A stretch of 25,831 nt of DNA, from positions 1-25,831 of the forward strand of contig DBYQ01000047.1 in the NCBI GenBank assembly GCA_002310015.1, read 5' to 3'. The notes below the pieces were generated by a model that made no database searches, was not told where the DNA came from, and worked only from the letters and a program-made list of their open reading frames with translations. Each line of letters starts with the position of its first letter. Within the stretch, counting starts at the first letter, position 1. This stretch comes from Bacteroidales bacterium UBA1182. Lineage in GTDB: Bacteria > Bacteroidota > Bacteroidia > Bacteroidales > Bacteroidaceae. The position numbers were made by a program, and so were the translations under genes. Below, piece by piece: positions 1 through 7,518 of this stretch.

Positions 1-1686
1 CTGCTTGGTGCCATGAAGGCCGCTCATGACGAGATCAAGAAACACTGCAAGATCCAGATGGAGCTGACTGAGGAGGTAGGCAAGACCGTTAAGCGCGAGT
101 ACTGCCACGAGGTCAATGATGAGGATTTGCGTCAGGCTGTTAAGGATGCCTGCTACCAGAAGTCATATGACCTGGCAGCCGAGGGAAATGCCGATAAGCA
201 TTCACGTGAGGCCAACTTTGAGGCTGTACGTGATGAGTTCAAGGAGCAGTATCATGCAGCACATCCCGATCTGAGTGAGGATGAGCTGGCGGAGAAGGAT
301 GCTCTTATTGACCGCTACTACCACGATGTTGAGCGCGATGCAATGCGTCGCTGCGTGCTCGATGAGGGCAAGCGTCTGGATGGCCGTAAGACAACCGATA
401 TCCGTCCCATCTGGTGCGAGGTAGGTTATCTGCCCGGACCTCACGGATCATCAATATTCACCCGTGGTGAGACACAGGCTCTGTGCTCTGTAACACTGGG
501 TACCAAGGATGATGAGAAGATGGTAGATGACGTACTGGATCAGCACGATGAGCGTTTCCTGCTCCACTACAACTTCCCGCCATTCTGCACAGGTGAGGCT
601 AAGGCACAGCGCAGTCTGGGTCGTCGTGAGATAGGTCACGGACATCTGGCATGGCGTGCCCTTAAGGGTCAGATCCCTGAGGATTATCCCTACTGCGTTC
701 GCGTAGTATCCGATATACTTGAGTCTAACGGTTCATCATCAATGGCTACAGTGTGCGCAGGTACACTGGCTCTGATGGATGCCGGTGTTAAGATCAAGAA
801 CCCCGTATCAGGTATCGCAATGGGTCTTATCAAGAACCCGGGCGAGGATAAATATGCTGTTCTGTCAGATATCCTTGGTGATGAGGATCATCTGGGTGAC
901 ATGGACTTCAAGACCACCGGTACCGTAAAGGGACTTACCGCCACACAGATGGATATCAAGTGCGACGGCCTGTCATATGAGATCCTTGAGAAGGCTCTGG
1001 CTCAGGCCAAGGCCGGACGTGAGTATATCCTGAGCAAGATCACCGAGACCATTCCTGAGCCTCGCGCAGATCTCAAGCCCCATGCTCCCCGCATCGAGAC
1101 CCTTACCATTCCTAAGGAGTTCATCGGCGCAGTCATTGGCCCGGGCGGAAAGATCATCCAGGGCATGCAGGAGGAGACCGGTGCAAGCATCAGCATTGAT
1201 GAGGTTGACGGCGTAGGCAAGATTGAGGTTGCCGCTTCTAACCGCGACAGCATCGAGGCTGCTCTGGCCAAGATCCGTGCTATCGTAGCTATTCCTGAGG
1301 TAGGTGAGGTTTATGACGGTACCGTACGTTCAGTAATGCCTTACGGTCTGTTCGTAGAGTTCCTGCCCGGTAAGGACGGTCTGCTGCACATCTCAGAGAT
1401 TGACTGGAAGCGCTACGAGACCATCGAGGAAACCGGCATCAAGGAGGGTGACAAGATTCAGGTTAAGCTGATTGACATCGATCCCAAGACCGGTAAGTTC
1501 AAACTGTCACGTCGTGCTCTCATCGAGAAGCCTGAGGGTTATGAGGAGCGTCCCGCCCGTCAGCCTCGTCAGGACCGCGGTGAGCGTCAGGACAGAGGTC
1601 CCCGTCAGGACCGTGGCCCTCGTTTCCACCACCACGACCGCAAGGATGACAACACTCCCGCAGAAAACGGCAATGAAGAGAAGTAA
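1..1686 (+). CDS. pnp: Polyribonucleotide nucleotidyltransferase (PNPase), 5'-truncated by window edge
   Basis: Phosphorolytic 3'-5' exoribonuclease of RNA turnover, cytoplasmic, trimeric. The reading frame is open from base 1 (L-L-G-A-M...), so the ATG at 13 is an internal Met, not the start; roughly the first 200 residues lie outside the window. Numbering from the first codon, it shows the linker helical region, the second RNase PH core with the phosphate-binding SNGSSS run (242-247) and the ILGDEDHLGDMDF motif (291-303). D294 and D300 of that motif correspond to the catalytic aspartates of the family. A KH domain with GPGG (380-383) and an S1 RNA-binding domain (about 435-506) follow. The C-terminus is a charged Q/R/D/G-rich tail with three near-identical six-residue units, then a His-rich stretch. 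The stop overlaps the next gene by 14 bp, suggesting co-transcription. Identification is secure. Confidence 0.97.
   Translation: MLGAMKAAHDEIKKHCKIQMELTEEVGKTVKREYCHEVNDEDLRQAVKDACYQKSYDLAAEGNADKHSREANFEAVRDEFKEQYHAAHPDLSEDELAEKDALIDRYYHDVERDAMRRCVLDEGKRLDGRKTTDIRPIWCEVGYLPGPHGSSIFTRGETQALCSVTLGTKDDEKMVDDVLDQHDERFLLHYNFPPFCTGEAKAQRSLGRREIGHGHLAWRALKGQIPEDYPYCVRVVSDILESNGSSSMATVCAGTLALMDAGVKIKNPVSGIAMGLIKNPGEDKYAVLSDILGDEDHLGDMDFKTTGTVKGLTATQMDIKCDGLSYEILEKALAQAKAGREYILSKITETIPEPRADLKPHAPRIETLTIPKEFIGAVIGPGGKIIQGMQEETGASISIDEVDGVGKIEVAASNRDSIEAALAKIRAIVAIPEVGEVYDGTVRSVMPYGLFVEFLPGKDGLLHISEIDWKRYETIEETGIKEGDKIQVKLIDIDPKTGKFKLSRRALIEKPEGYEERPARQPRQDRGERQDRGPRQDRGPRFHHHDRKDDNTPAENGNEEK
1567..1620 (+). 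repeat. Three tandem 18-bp repeats in the pnp tail
   Basis: Three consecutive 18-bp units (1567-1584, 1585-1602, 1603-1620) each begin CGTCAGGAC and encode RQDRGE, RQDRGP and RQDRGP. They are in frame and form part of the disordered basic/acidic RNA-binding tail. Copy number could vary by slippage without changing the frame. Confidence 0.85.
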
Positions 1687-2842
1687 TCTTGCATTACTTG
1701 TTCTGACCATATTAACAGTAGCCTGTCAACCGCAAGTTGACAGGTTTACTTTAAATGGCCAGATAGCCCAGGCTGACGGTAAAACCCTTTATCTGGATTA
1801 TCTTGGTCTGGATAAGGTTGAGGTTATTGACTCTGTCAAACTGGATGCAGAGGGTAAGTTCAGCTTTACTCCGGTTGCCCCTGAGGACTGTTTTGATTTC
1901 TATCGTTTGCGAATAGAAGGCAAGGTCATAAACCTGGCCATTGATTCAACAGAGACTGTAACTGTTAATGCCAGTCTGCCTGTGATGCAGATTTCGTATG
2001 CTGTAGAAGGCTCTGAGAACTGCTCCAGGCTTAAAGACCTTATAATGTTGCAGATGGGTTTGTTGCAGGATCTTAGACGTGTCAGTTCACAATATCACAG
2101 TCCGGATCCTACCTTCCTGAATGAGCGTATTAGGGAGATGGTTGATGTTTTCAAGTCTGATGTTCTGACTGATTTCATCATGCCTGATCCGGGTACTCCG
2201 TATGCTTATTATGCACTTTTCCTCAGCATAAACGGCCAGATGCTGTTCAATCCTCAGGCAGACCGTCAGGATGCCAAATGTTATGCTGCGGTTGCTACGC
2301 AGATGGATATACTCTATCCCGATGCTGTACGTACTATTCATTTGCATAATGTGGCTTTGAAGGGAATGAGTAAGACATCACCTGCAAATGACCGTGCAAG
2401 GGCTGCTGCCATACAGCAGTTTGCGAACCTTGTAGAGGTTATAGGCTCAATTGAAATAGAGTTGCCGGACTATAAAGGACGTCCTCAGAAACTCAGTGAC
2501 CAGAAAGGTAAGGTGGTGTTGTTAGACTTCACTGCATTCAAGACAGATTTCTCACCCAGTTACACATTATTGTTAAGGAGACTGTATGATAAGTACGCTG
2601 AACAAGGTTTTACCATTTATCAGGTTTCCGTTGATGATGATGAGAACTACTGGATGAATGGTGCTGCCAATCTTCCATGGGTATGCGTTTATGATGAGGC
2701 AAGCCTTAAGTCCACATACCTTAAATCATATAATGTAACCCAGATTCCTACTGTTTTCCTGATAGATCGCGACGGCAATATCGTTGACCGTCCTGAGAAT
2801 ACGGATGAGTTGGATGAGAAGATAGCCAGGCTTCTGGAGTAA
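1673..2842 (+). CDS. Lipoprotein with DUF4369-like N-domain and TlpA-type thioredoxin fold lacking CXXC
   Basis: A 389-residue envelope protein. The start chosen is the ATG at 1673 because it begins a lipoprotein signal peptide (MKRSN... to LTVAC, lipid Cys 18); the open frame extends further upstream only as a shadow of pnp. Residues about 22-110 look like the beta-rich DUF4369 domain common before TlpA domains in Bacteroidetes. Residues about 262-389 form a thioredoxin/TlpA fold: LSDQKGKVVLLDF, then the cis-Pro loop QIPTVFLID (Pro 359). Where family members carry W-C-x-x-C, this one reads FTAFKTDFSPS (286-296), so both redox cysteines are replaced (T291, S294). It is unlikely to be a thiol-disulfide oxidoreductase and may be a binding or structural relative. 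The gene starts inside the pnp tail. The family call is good; the function is unknown. Confidence 0.88.
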   Translation: MKRSNLALLVLTILTVACQPQVDRFTLNGQIAQADGKTLYLDYLGLDKVEVIDSVKLDAEGKFSFTPVAPEDCFDFYRLRIEGKVINLAIDSTETVTVNASLPVMQISYAVEGSENCSRLKDLIMLQMGLLQDLRRVSSQYHSPDPTFLNERIREMVDVFKSDVLTDFIMPDPGTPYAYYALFLSINGQMLFNPQADRQDAKCYAAVATQMDILYPDAVRTIHLHNVALKGMSKTSPANDRARAAAIQQFANLVEVIGSIEIELPDYKGRPQKLSDQKGKVVLLDFTAFKTDFSPSYTLLLRRLYDKYAEQGFTIYQVSVDDDENYWMNGAANLPWVCVYDEASLKSTYLKSYNVTQIPTVFLIDRDGNIVDRPENTDELDEKIARLLE

Positions 2843-2860
2843 AGGGCAAAAAAAACGCGA

Positions 2861-2895
2861 TTTGTTGGGATAGTGTAAAAATAATGCTATCTTTG
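2861..2895 (+). promoter_or_regulatory. Bacteroidetes-type promoter for greA
   Basis: A perfect -7 element TATCTTTG lies at 2888-2895, with TTTGTTG at 2861-2867 giving a -33 TTG (2865-2867) exactly 20 nt upstream. Transcription would start near 2901-2903, leaving a leader of about 105 nt before greA. Confidence 0.75.
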
Positions 2896-2922
2896 CCCTA
2901 AGAACGTGAAACATAAAAAATG

Positions 2923-2960
2923 GGTTCCAACATCTGAACTGGATTGTTGGAATTCTTTTT
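2923..2960 (+). terminator. Terminator-like hairpin inside the greA leader
   Basis: TTCCAACA (2925-2932) pairs perfectly with TGTTGGAA (2945-2952), extended by two G-U pairs, with a 12-nt loop and followed by TTCTTTTTTA (2953-2962). It sits downstream of the greA promoter and upstream of the greA ATG, so it could end a short leader RNA of about 60 nt or act as an attenuator. It could also serve as terminator for the upstream lipoprotein gene. Confidence 0.6.
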
Positions 2961-3006
2961 TACTCATGTCAAAACCTAATTGTTGAACTGATAAAACATT
3001 GATATT

Positions 3007-3471
3007 ATGGCATATATGTCAGAAGAAGGCTACAAGAAACTGGTAGCCGAACTACAGTATCTTGAGGGCGTTCGCCGTCCGGAGATTATCCAGCAGATAG
3101 CTGAAGCCCGTGATAAGGGTGATCTTTCAGAGAATGCAGAGTATGATGCTGCCAAGGAGGCACAGGGTATGCTTGAGGCCAAGATTGCAACACTCAAGGC
3201 CCAGATAGCCGATGCCAAGATCATTGATGAGAAAAAGATAGACACATCTACAGTACAGATACTTACCAAGGTCAAGATGCGTAACACCAAGAATAACGCT
3301 ACCGTGGTCTATTCAATCGTTCCTGAGAGCGAGGCAGACCTCAAGGCCGGTAAGATTTCAAGCAATACCCCTATTGCCAAGGGCTTGCTTGGCCACAAGG
3401 TAGGTGAGACCGTTGAGATTCAGATTCCCAGCGGCAAGATTGGTTTTGAGATTCTTGAAATATCACTATGA
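3007..3471 (+). CDS. greA: Transcription elongation factor GreA
   Basis: Rescues backtracked RNA polymerase by stimulating cleavage of the 3' end of the nascent transcript. The 154-residue length is typical of the family. The N-terminal coiled-coil hairpin (about residues 1-75) carries the conserved tip motif GDLSENAEYDAAKEAQ, whose acidic residues coordinate the metal in the polymerase channel. The C-terminal FKBP-like domain ends with GKIGFEILEISL. It has its own promoter and a leader with a terminator-like hairpin. Its stop overlaps the HIT gene by 4 bp (ATGA), so the two are translationally coupled. Confidence 0.97.
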   Translation: MAYMSEEGYKKLVAELQYLEGVRRPEIIQQIAEARDKGDLSENAEYDAAKEAQGMLEAKIATLKAQIADAKIIDEKKIDTSTVQILTKVKMRNTKNNATVVYSIVPESEADLKAGKISSNTPIAKGLLGHKVGETVEIQIPSGKIGFEILEISL

Positions 3472-3857
3472 CAATATTTTCAAGAATAGTGGCAGGTGAG
3501 ATTCCCTGCTACAAGATAGCAGAGACTGAGAACTGCTTTGCATTTCTGGATATCAATCCTTTGGTAAAGGGACACGTGCTGTGTATCCCCAAGCGTGAGG
3601 TTGACTACCTGTTTGACCTTACAGACCAGGAGCTCTGTGACCTGCAGCTCTTTGCCAAGAAGATTGCCGCAGCCCAGAAGAAGGTGTTCAACTGCATCAA
3701 GGTAGGAGAGGCCGTTTTGGGCCTTGAGGTGCCTCACGCACACATACACCTCATCCCCATGCAGAGTGAGAAAGACATGCTGTTCAGCAATCCCAAACTC
3801 AAACTCACCCCAGAGGAATTTGAGAAGATTGCAGCCGATATCCGCACCGCTCTTTAA
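3468..3857 (+). CDS. HIT family nucleotide hydrolase (HinT-like)
   Basis: Histidine-triad protein of 129 residues, probably a cytoplasmic purine nucleoside phosphoramidase or related nucleotide hydrolase. The fold signature is clear: an N-terminal TIFSRIVAGEIPCYKI segment, DINPLVKGHVLCIPKRE in the middle, and the triad HAHIHLIP with H90, H92 and H94 (H92 is the expected nucleophile). The start is fixed by the 4-bp overlap with greA, and a strong hairpin terminator follows the stop. The substrate cannot be told from sequence. Confidence 0.93.
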   Translation: MTIFSRIVAGEIPCYKIAETENCFAFLDINPLVKGHVLCIPKREVDYLFDLTDQELCDLQLFAKKIAAAQKKVFNCIKVGEAVLGLEVPHAHIHLIPMQSEKDMLFSNPKLKLTPEEFEKIAADIRTAL

Positions 3858-3905
3858 ATTGAGAATTGAAAATTAACACGCACCTGCGTGAAATCCCGCG
3901 ACAAT

Positions 3906-3945
3906 AAAGGCGTTCGAAAACAATTTCGAACGCCTTTTATTTTTC
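3906..3945. terminator. Strong intrinsic terminator between convergent genes
   Basis: A 14-bp perfect stem (3906-3919 with 3924-3937, loop ACAA) is followed by TATTTTTC on the + strand. It ends the greA-HIT unit. The A/T ends of the stem and its position between convergent genes make it a likely bidirectional terminator also serving the - strand operon, although the U-tract on that side is weak. Confidence 0.88.
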
Positions 3946-3956
3946 ATCTTATAGTA

Positions 3957-4349
3957 TCAGGCATACTTGAGTATCATATCTGCGTTTATGCCTAGCTTTG
4001 AATGTAGTCTTTTGGCGATAGGCATAGTGATACGCCTCTTTCCACTCAATATTTGACTGAAGACCGACTCATTGATGCCCAAATATTGAGCACCTTCTTT
4101 TTGTTTCATGTTATGTGCATAGAAGTAATCTTCTATAGACCTTATTAGTGGCGTCTTCTCTCTAAGCGGAAGAATGTCCATGTATTCATCCTCATATTGA
4201 GCCATAAGCTTACTCAAATCTGAGATTTGGCGTGTGTATTCATTATCCATCTCAGGCTCAAGCATTCCTTTATCAGTTGCCTCTGCAATCAAGGCTTCAA
4301 CTTTAGCCTTTATTTCATCATATTCCTTTCTTGTAGTCAATTTGTTCAT
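3957..4349 (-). CDS. HigA-like helix-turn-helix protein (antitoxin/regulator type)
   Basis: A 130-residue protein. The ATG at 4349 is preferred over an in-frame TTG at 4376 because AAAAGGACTTACT places an AGGA ribosome site just ahead of it. The N-terminal half is helical and acidic (KEYDEIKAKVEALIAEA...YEDEYMDILPLREKTP), matching the layout of HigA-type antitoxins. An XRE-type helix-turn-helix lies at about residues 80-108 (KQKEGAQYLGINESVFSQIL), ending INADMILKYA. No HigB/RelE-like toxin gene is next to it; the preceding gene of the same strand is a 384-residue membrane protein instead. It may be an orphan antitoxin-derived regulator, or that neighbour may be its partner. Confidence 0.82.
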   Translation of the reverse strand: MNKLTTRKEYDEIKAKVEALIAEATDKGMLEPEMDNEYTRQISDLSKLMAQYEDEYMDILPLREKTPLIRSIEDYFYAHNMKQKEGAQYLGINESVFSQILSGKRRITMPIAKRLHSKLGINADMILKYA

Positions 4350-4364
4350 AGTAAGTCCTTTTAA

Positions 4365-4377
4365 ATTGTTGAACAAT
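4365..4377. promoter_or_regulatory. Palindrome upstream of the HigA-like gene, possible operator
   Basis: ATTGTT-G-AACAAT is a perfect 6+6 inverted repeat. It lies between the stop codon of the membrane-protein gene and the ribosome site of the helix-turn-helix gene. Autoregulation by that protein is plausible for the family but unproven. The sequence is AT-rich and could occur by chance. Confidence 0.35.
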
Positions 4378-5532
4378 CTATTTTGTCATATTTTGTCCGG
4401 CGTATGATTGCAGAAGAGTGAGCAGAAATCCACATGCCGAAGATTCATTATCGAAAGATATGGGATATAAATTATCAAAACGACCTTGAGAATAAAACCA
4501 CCATAATCCATTGGATGCTACTACAGTATAAGTGCAGGCAGAGCTGATTTCATTTATTGTTAAATTAACGCTGAAACAGTCAGATGCATTATTTGTTGCC
4601 ATTATCTTATAGTTAGGTAGTCCTTTAAACAGATTCTTGGTTATTCTTTTCATTTCTCTTAGATTCAAATTGCTCTCTCCTCTGTTATTTGATGCTGCAT
4701 ATAACAGTTCTTTGTATTCATCTTCATTGATTGATATATCAATCTCTTGAGTCCATTTAGTATAGCACTGTTTATAGTTAGAGTACAGTTTATTGAAATC
4801 ATGTGTAACCAGAACAGAGCTTTGAAGCAAATTGCCTTTGTGGTATCTGTATTCTTTTCCTATAGATGTATAGTTACAAACAAACCAGGAATAATCCTGA
4901 ATCTTGTATTTGCCGATAATATCAATTATGTTTTTCTGTAACTCAATCAATAATGATGGTGTAGCTTTCTTGAACAAAAATTCCAGTGCGAAAGGCTGCC
5001 CCGTCCATGTTACTGGTTCCTCATCATCGTTGTCTTTATTGTCACTCTCATCGCTGTCTTTGACGATAGGATTGAACAGAGTCAGCAGTCCCTCTTTTTG
5101 TAAACGGTCAATAATATCCTGTAGATCTCTTTTAATAGCTTCCTTAACTATAGAATCATGGGCTACATCATTTCCTGATGGAAAAGGTATACCAACCTCC
5201 ATAGTAATGTATGTCTTATTTAACGGATTATTGATATTACCTTTTTCATATATTCTATATATAAAACGGTAATTCCCTATGTTTATGGCAGCGATATGTT
5301 GTGTAATCAGTTTGTTATCTGCAGGTAGTGTGTCAATTAGTTTTTTAAAATCACGGGACCATTTACTTAAAGCATAACCTGTTATATAAAGGATTAATAG
5401 TAATCCCACTAAAACTCCAATGCTCTTAAATACAGAAGCATTAGAGGTCTGGATATATGTTTTCACTGCCATGAAAATGACGTACAAAAACACAACGCCT
5501 ATAACAATGTAATTTTTTGTTCTTTGTCTCAT
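4378..5532 (-). CDS. Unrecognised protein with two N-terminal membrane segments
   Basis: A 384-residue protein counted from the ATG at 5532 (an in-frame TTG three codons upstream is less likely). I do not recognise the family. Residues about 8-25 and 36-55 are hydrophobic membrane segments with a short loop, followed by a large soluble part. An acidic, probably disordered stretch (DSDESDNKDNDDEE) splits two globular regions; the C-terminal part is rich in aromatic residues (NGLWWFYSQGRFDNLYPISF). Base composition is clearly more AT-rich than the housekeeping genes on either side, a sign of separate origin. It begins 15 bases downstream of the flippase stop and ends 28 bases before the HigA-like ATG, so all three are probably one transcript. 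A role as effector paired with the HigA-like protein is possible but speculative. Confidence 0.75.
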   Translation of the reverse strand: MRQRTKNYIVIGVVFLYVIFMAVKTYIQTSNASVFKSIGVLVGLLLILYITGYALSKWSRDFKKLIDTLPADNKLITQHIAAINIGNYRFIYRIYEKGNINNPLNKTYITMEVGIPFPSGNDVAHDSIVKEAIKRDLQDIIDRLQKEGLLTLFNPIVKDSDESDNKDNDDEEPVTWTGQPFALEFLFKKATPSLLIELQKNIIDIIGKYKIQDYSWFVCNYTSIGKEYRYHKGNLLQSSVLVTHDFNKLYSNYKQCYTKWTQEIDISINEDEYKELLYAASNNRGESNLNLREMKRITKNLFKGLPNYKIMATNNASDCFSVNLTINEISSACTYTVVASNGLWWFYSQGRFDNLYPISFDNESSACGFLLTLLQSYAGQNMTK

Positions 5533-5547
5533 TTTGAGCAAGATTCA

Positions 5548-7050
5548 TTACTTAAAATACTTGCCGATGACCGGGAGGGACTTGAGTGGCAGGTCTTTCT
5601 TGAAGAGGTAAGCCAGATAGATGCAGATTAGTACGGTGTTGATAAGAAGTGACAGCCACAGGGGCAGTGACTTGCTGTCAACAAAGAGGTAAATCACGTA
5701 CAGCACGGCAGCCAACAGTACGTATAGGCCAATCTCGCCTAAAGGATATTTGATGGGACTCTTTTTCTGTCCCACAAAGTATGAGAGTATCATGCATACG
5801 CCATAACCGGCAAAACCGCCCCATGCGCAAGCCATGTAGCCGTATTTGGGTACAAAGATGAAGTTGATGACCAGAAGCACGGCACAGCCTATGAATGAGA
5901 ATACAGCTCCCCACCAAGTCTGGTCTATCAGTTTGTACCAGAATGAGAGATTGAAATAAACTCCCATGAATATCTCGGCCAACATGACTATCGGTACCAC
6001 CTTGAGTCCTTCCCAGTAGGTCCTGCCTATTATAAACTTTAGAATGTCCAAATAGAACATAACAGCCAGGAATGCAAGCAGGGCGAATATTATAAAGAAC
6101 TTCATGGCATCGGCATAAACCTTGTTCTGCCCCTCGCGGTCATGTGCGGCCGTGCTGAAAACAAGCGGTTCATATGCGTATCGGAACGCTTGGGTAAGCA
6201 TGGACATGATCATTGCAACCTTGACGGCGCTTCCGTAGATACCCAACAGCCTCTCGCCTTCGTCTCCTTTAATAATATAGGTAAAACAGATCTTATCGGC
6301 CACTTGGTTAAGTATTCCGGCAAGTCCCAGTATCAGTATGGGCCAGGTGTATGAGAGCATCTGACGGAATAGTTTGGTGTCAAAACCGTTCCTGATTTGT
6401 GATATCTCAGGCAACAGACCTATAGTGATGCTTGCTGAGCAGAACAGGTTGATATAGAATACATATCTTACTACAAGGCTGGGATCATACCAACCAAGCA
6501 GGGTGGGGTAATCCTGATAGACATCCTTGAACCACAGTATGACTATGAGGTTAAGGGCTATGGTCATGAATATGTTGGTAAGCTTTAGAGCGGCAAACTT
6601 GATGGGTCTTTTAAGGAATCTCAGGTAAGAGAACACTATAGCCTGGAAAGAATCTATTGCCACTACAAGAGAGAGCGCAGTAACGTATTCGGGGTGCTGG
6701 GGGTATCCCAGCAAAGCACATATCTCAAACCTGTTCATAATGCAGATGGCTGCGAACAAGGCTGACAGTATGCCGACCGATATCAGTGCGGTAGAGAATA
6801 CTTTGGCAGGCTTCTGCCCCTCCTTGTTGGCGAACCTGAACATTGTGGTCTCCATGCCGAATGTAAGCAGGACAAGGCATAATGCAGTAAATGCATACAT
6901 CTTTGTTATAGCTCCGTACTCTCCGCCCTGAGCCTTGAGCACATTGGTGTACAAAGGAGTCAGCAAGTAGTTGATGAATCTGCCCACGATGCTGCTTATT
7001 CCGTATATGGCCGTATCCTTGGCCAATGATGCCATCTTGCTGCCTGACAT
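5548..7050 (-). CDS. Polysaccharide flippase family membrane protein (Wzx/MATE-like)
   Basis: Integral membrane protein of the MOP (multidrug/oligosaccharidyl-lipid/polysaccharide) superfamily, with about a dozen or more hydrophobic segments across 500 residues, the usual size. It probably flips a lipid-linked glycan across the inner membrane. The N-terminus MASLAKDTAIYGISSIVGRF and the conserved YG.a...F...LYT pattern fit Bacteroidales lipopolysaccharide-biosynthesis flippases. The ATG at 7050 is chosen (7035 is an alternative). The frame runs further upstream, but the start there would precede the promoter -7 element at 7091-7098. No glycosyltransferases lie nearby, so the substrate is not suggested by context. 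Confidence 0.85.
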   Translation of the reverse strand: MSGSKMASLAKDTAIYGISSIVGRFINYLLTPLYTNVLKAQGGEYGAITKMYAFTALCLVLLTFGMETTMFRFANKEGQKPAKVFSTALISVGILSALFAAICIMNRFEICALLGYPQHPEYVTALSLVVAIDSFQAIVFSYLRFLKRPIKFAALKLTNIFMTIALNLIVILWFKDVYQDYPTLLGWYDPSLVVRYVFYINLFCSASITIGLLPEISQIRNGFDTKLFRQMLSYTWPILILGLAGILNQVADKICFTYIIKGDEGERLLGIYGSAVKVAMIMSMLTQAFRYAYEPLVFSTAAHDREGQNKVYADAMKFFIIFALLAFLAVMFYLDILKFIIGRTYWEGLKVVPIVMLAEIFMGVYFNLSFWYKLIDQTWWGAVFSFIGCAVLLVINFIFVPKYGYMACAWGGFAGYGVCMILSYFVGQKKSPIKYPLGEIGLYVLLAAVLYVIYLFVDSKSLPLWLSLLINTVLICIYLAYLFKKDLPLKSLPVIGKYFK

Positions 7051-7090
7051 AGTGTGAAAGATGTATATTTTATAATAGGTATGCTTTCTA

Positions 7091-7098
7091 CAAAGATA
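7091..7098 (-). promoter_or_regulatory. -7 promoter element for the flippase operon
   Basis: On the - strand this reads TATCTTTG, the perfect Bacteroidetes -7 element. A start near 7084 gives a leader of about 34 nt to the ATG at 7050. I see no good -33 TTG at the usual distance; the upstream stretch is A/T-rich. Confidence 0.65.
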
Positions 7099-7159
7099 GC
7101 CACTTGACACTTTTTTTATATCCGATGTTAATTTTTTTTATAAAAAATCTTCTGAAATG

Positions 7160-7190
7160 TTGCACATATACAAAATACACCTTATATTTG
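7160..7190 (+). promoter_or_regulatory. Divergent Bacteroidetes-type promoter
   Basis: TTG at 7160-7162, a 20-nt spacer, then TATATTTG (TAnnTTTG) at 7183-7190 on the + strand. Predicted start is near 7197. No convincing gene follows for about 850 nt; a terminator-like hairpin follows at once. Confidence 0.65.
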
Positions 7191-7196
7191 TCACGT

Positions 7197-7256
7197 AAAA
7201 TTACGGAGTCATAACGAGAATAGGTATTTTTCTGCGTTATGGCTTTATTTTTTTAC
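7197..7256 (+). ncRNA. Candidate short RNA or attenuator: promoter-proximal hairpin with U-tract
   Basis: GTCATAACG (7208-7216) pairs with CGTTATGGC (7235-7243) with one G-U wobble. AGAA/TTCT (7217-7220 with 7230-7233) extends the helix after a one-base bulge, and the stem is followed by TTTATTTTTTT (7244-7254). Starting from the promoter just upstream, the product would be a free RNA of about 60 nt, or a leader that gates transcription into the region ahead of the NVEALA gene. No known RNA family was recognised. Confidence 0.5.
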
Positions 7257-7476
7257 CTTGTTATTTTTAATTGAAGATGAACTTATCTTTTTGTTTGCAA
7301 TGAAAACCTTGTTTGTTTTTCTCTTCTATTCAATTTATATGGAGAGAAAGGGATTGATCTCCCTGTTTGGTTTATATCCTATGTCATTTATTAAGACAAG
7401 TATTGAACATCCTTTCAATTTGAGAAGAACAGGATGCGCTCTCTTTGTGTCTTCAAATCAACTCTTAGAGTAACAA

Positions 7477-7492
7477 TATAACTTGAGTTATA
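7477..7492. promoter_or_regulatory. Inverted repeat, operator-like
   Basis: TATAACT-TG-AGTTATA forms a 7+7 perfect inverted repeat around two bases. It is too short-looped to be an ordinary terminator, although a T9 run follows at 7509-7517. It may be a dimeric regulator site; AT-richness makes chance occurrence possible. Confidence 0.3.
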
Positions 7493-7518
7493 CCGTGAAA
7501 AACTAATCTTTTTTTTTA

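Noticed and set aside
1472..1672. Upstream extension of the lipoprotein frame into pnp
   Set aside because: It is the shadow of the PNPase tail in another frame; the ATG at 1673 begins a clear lipoprotein signal peptide.
4747..5272. + strand open frames opposite the AT-rich membrane-protein gene, considered as a missing HigB toxin
   Set aside because: Neither translation resembles a HigB/RelE fold, and they are antisense to a long consistent gene.
7051..7110. Longer N-terminus of the flippase (start at 7110)
   Set aside because: The -7 promoter element at 7091-7098 would lie inside the coding part, and the extra residues are not typical of the family.
7258..7473. Open frame of 71 codons downstream of the 7197-7256 hairpin
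   Set aside because: No recognisable domain or signal peptide, no ribosome site, and its start lies just behind the T-tract of the terminator-like hairpin; probably chance in AT-rich DNA.
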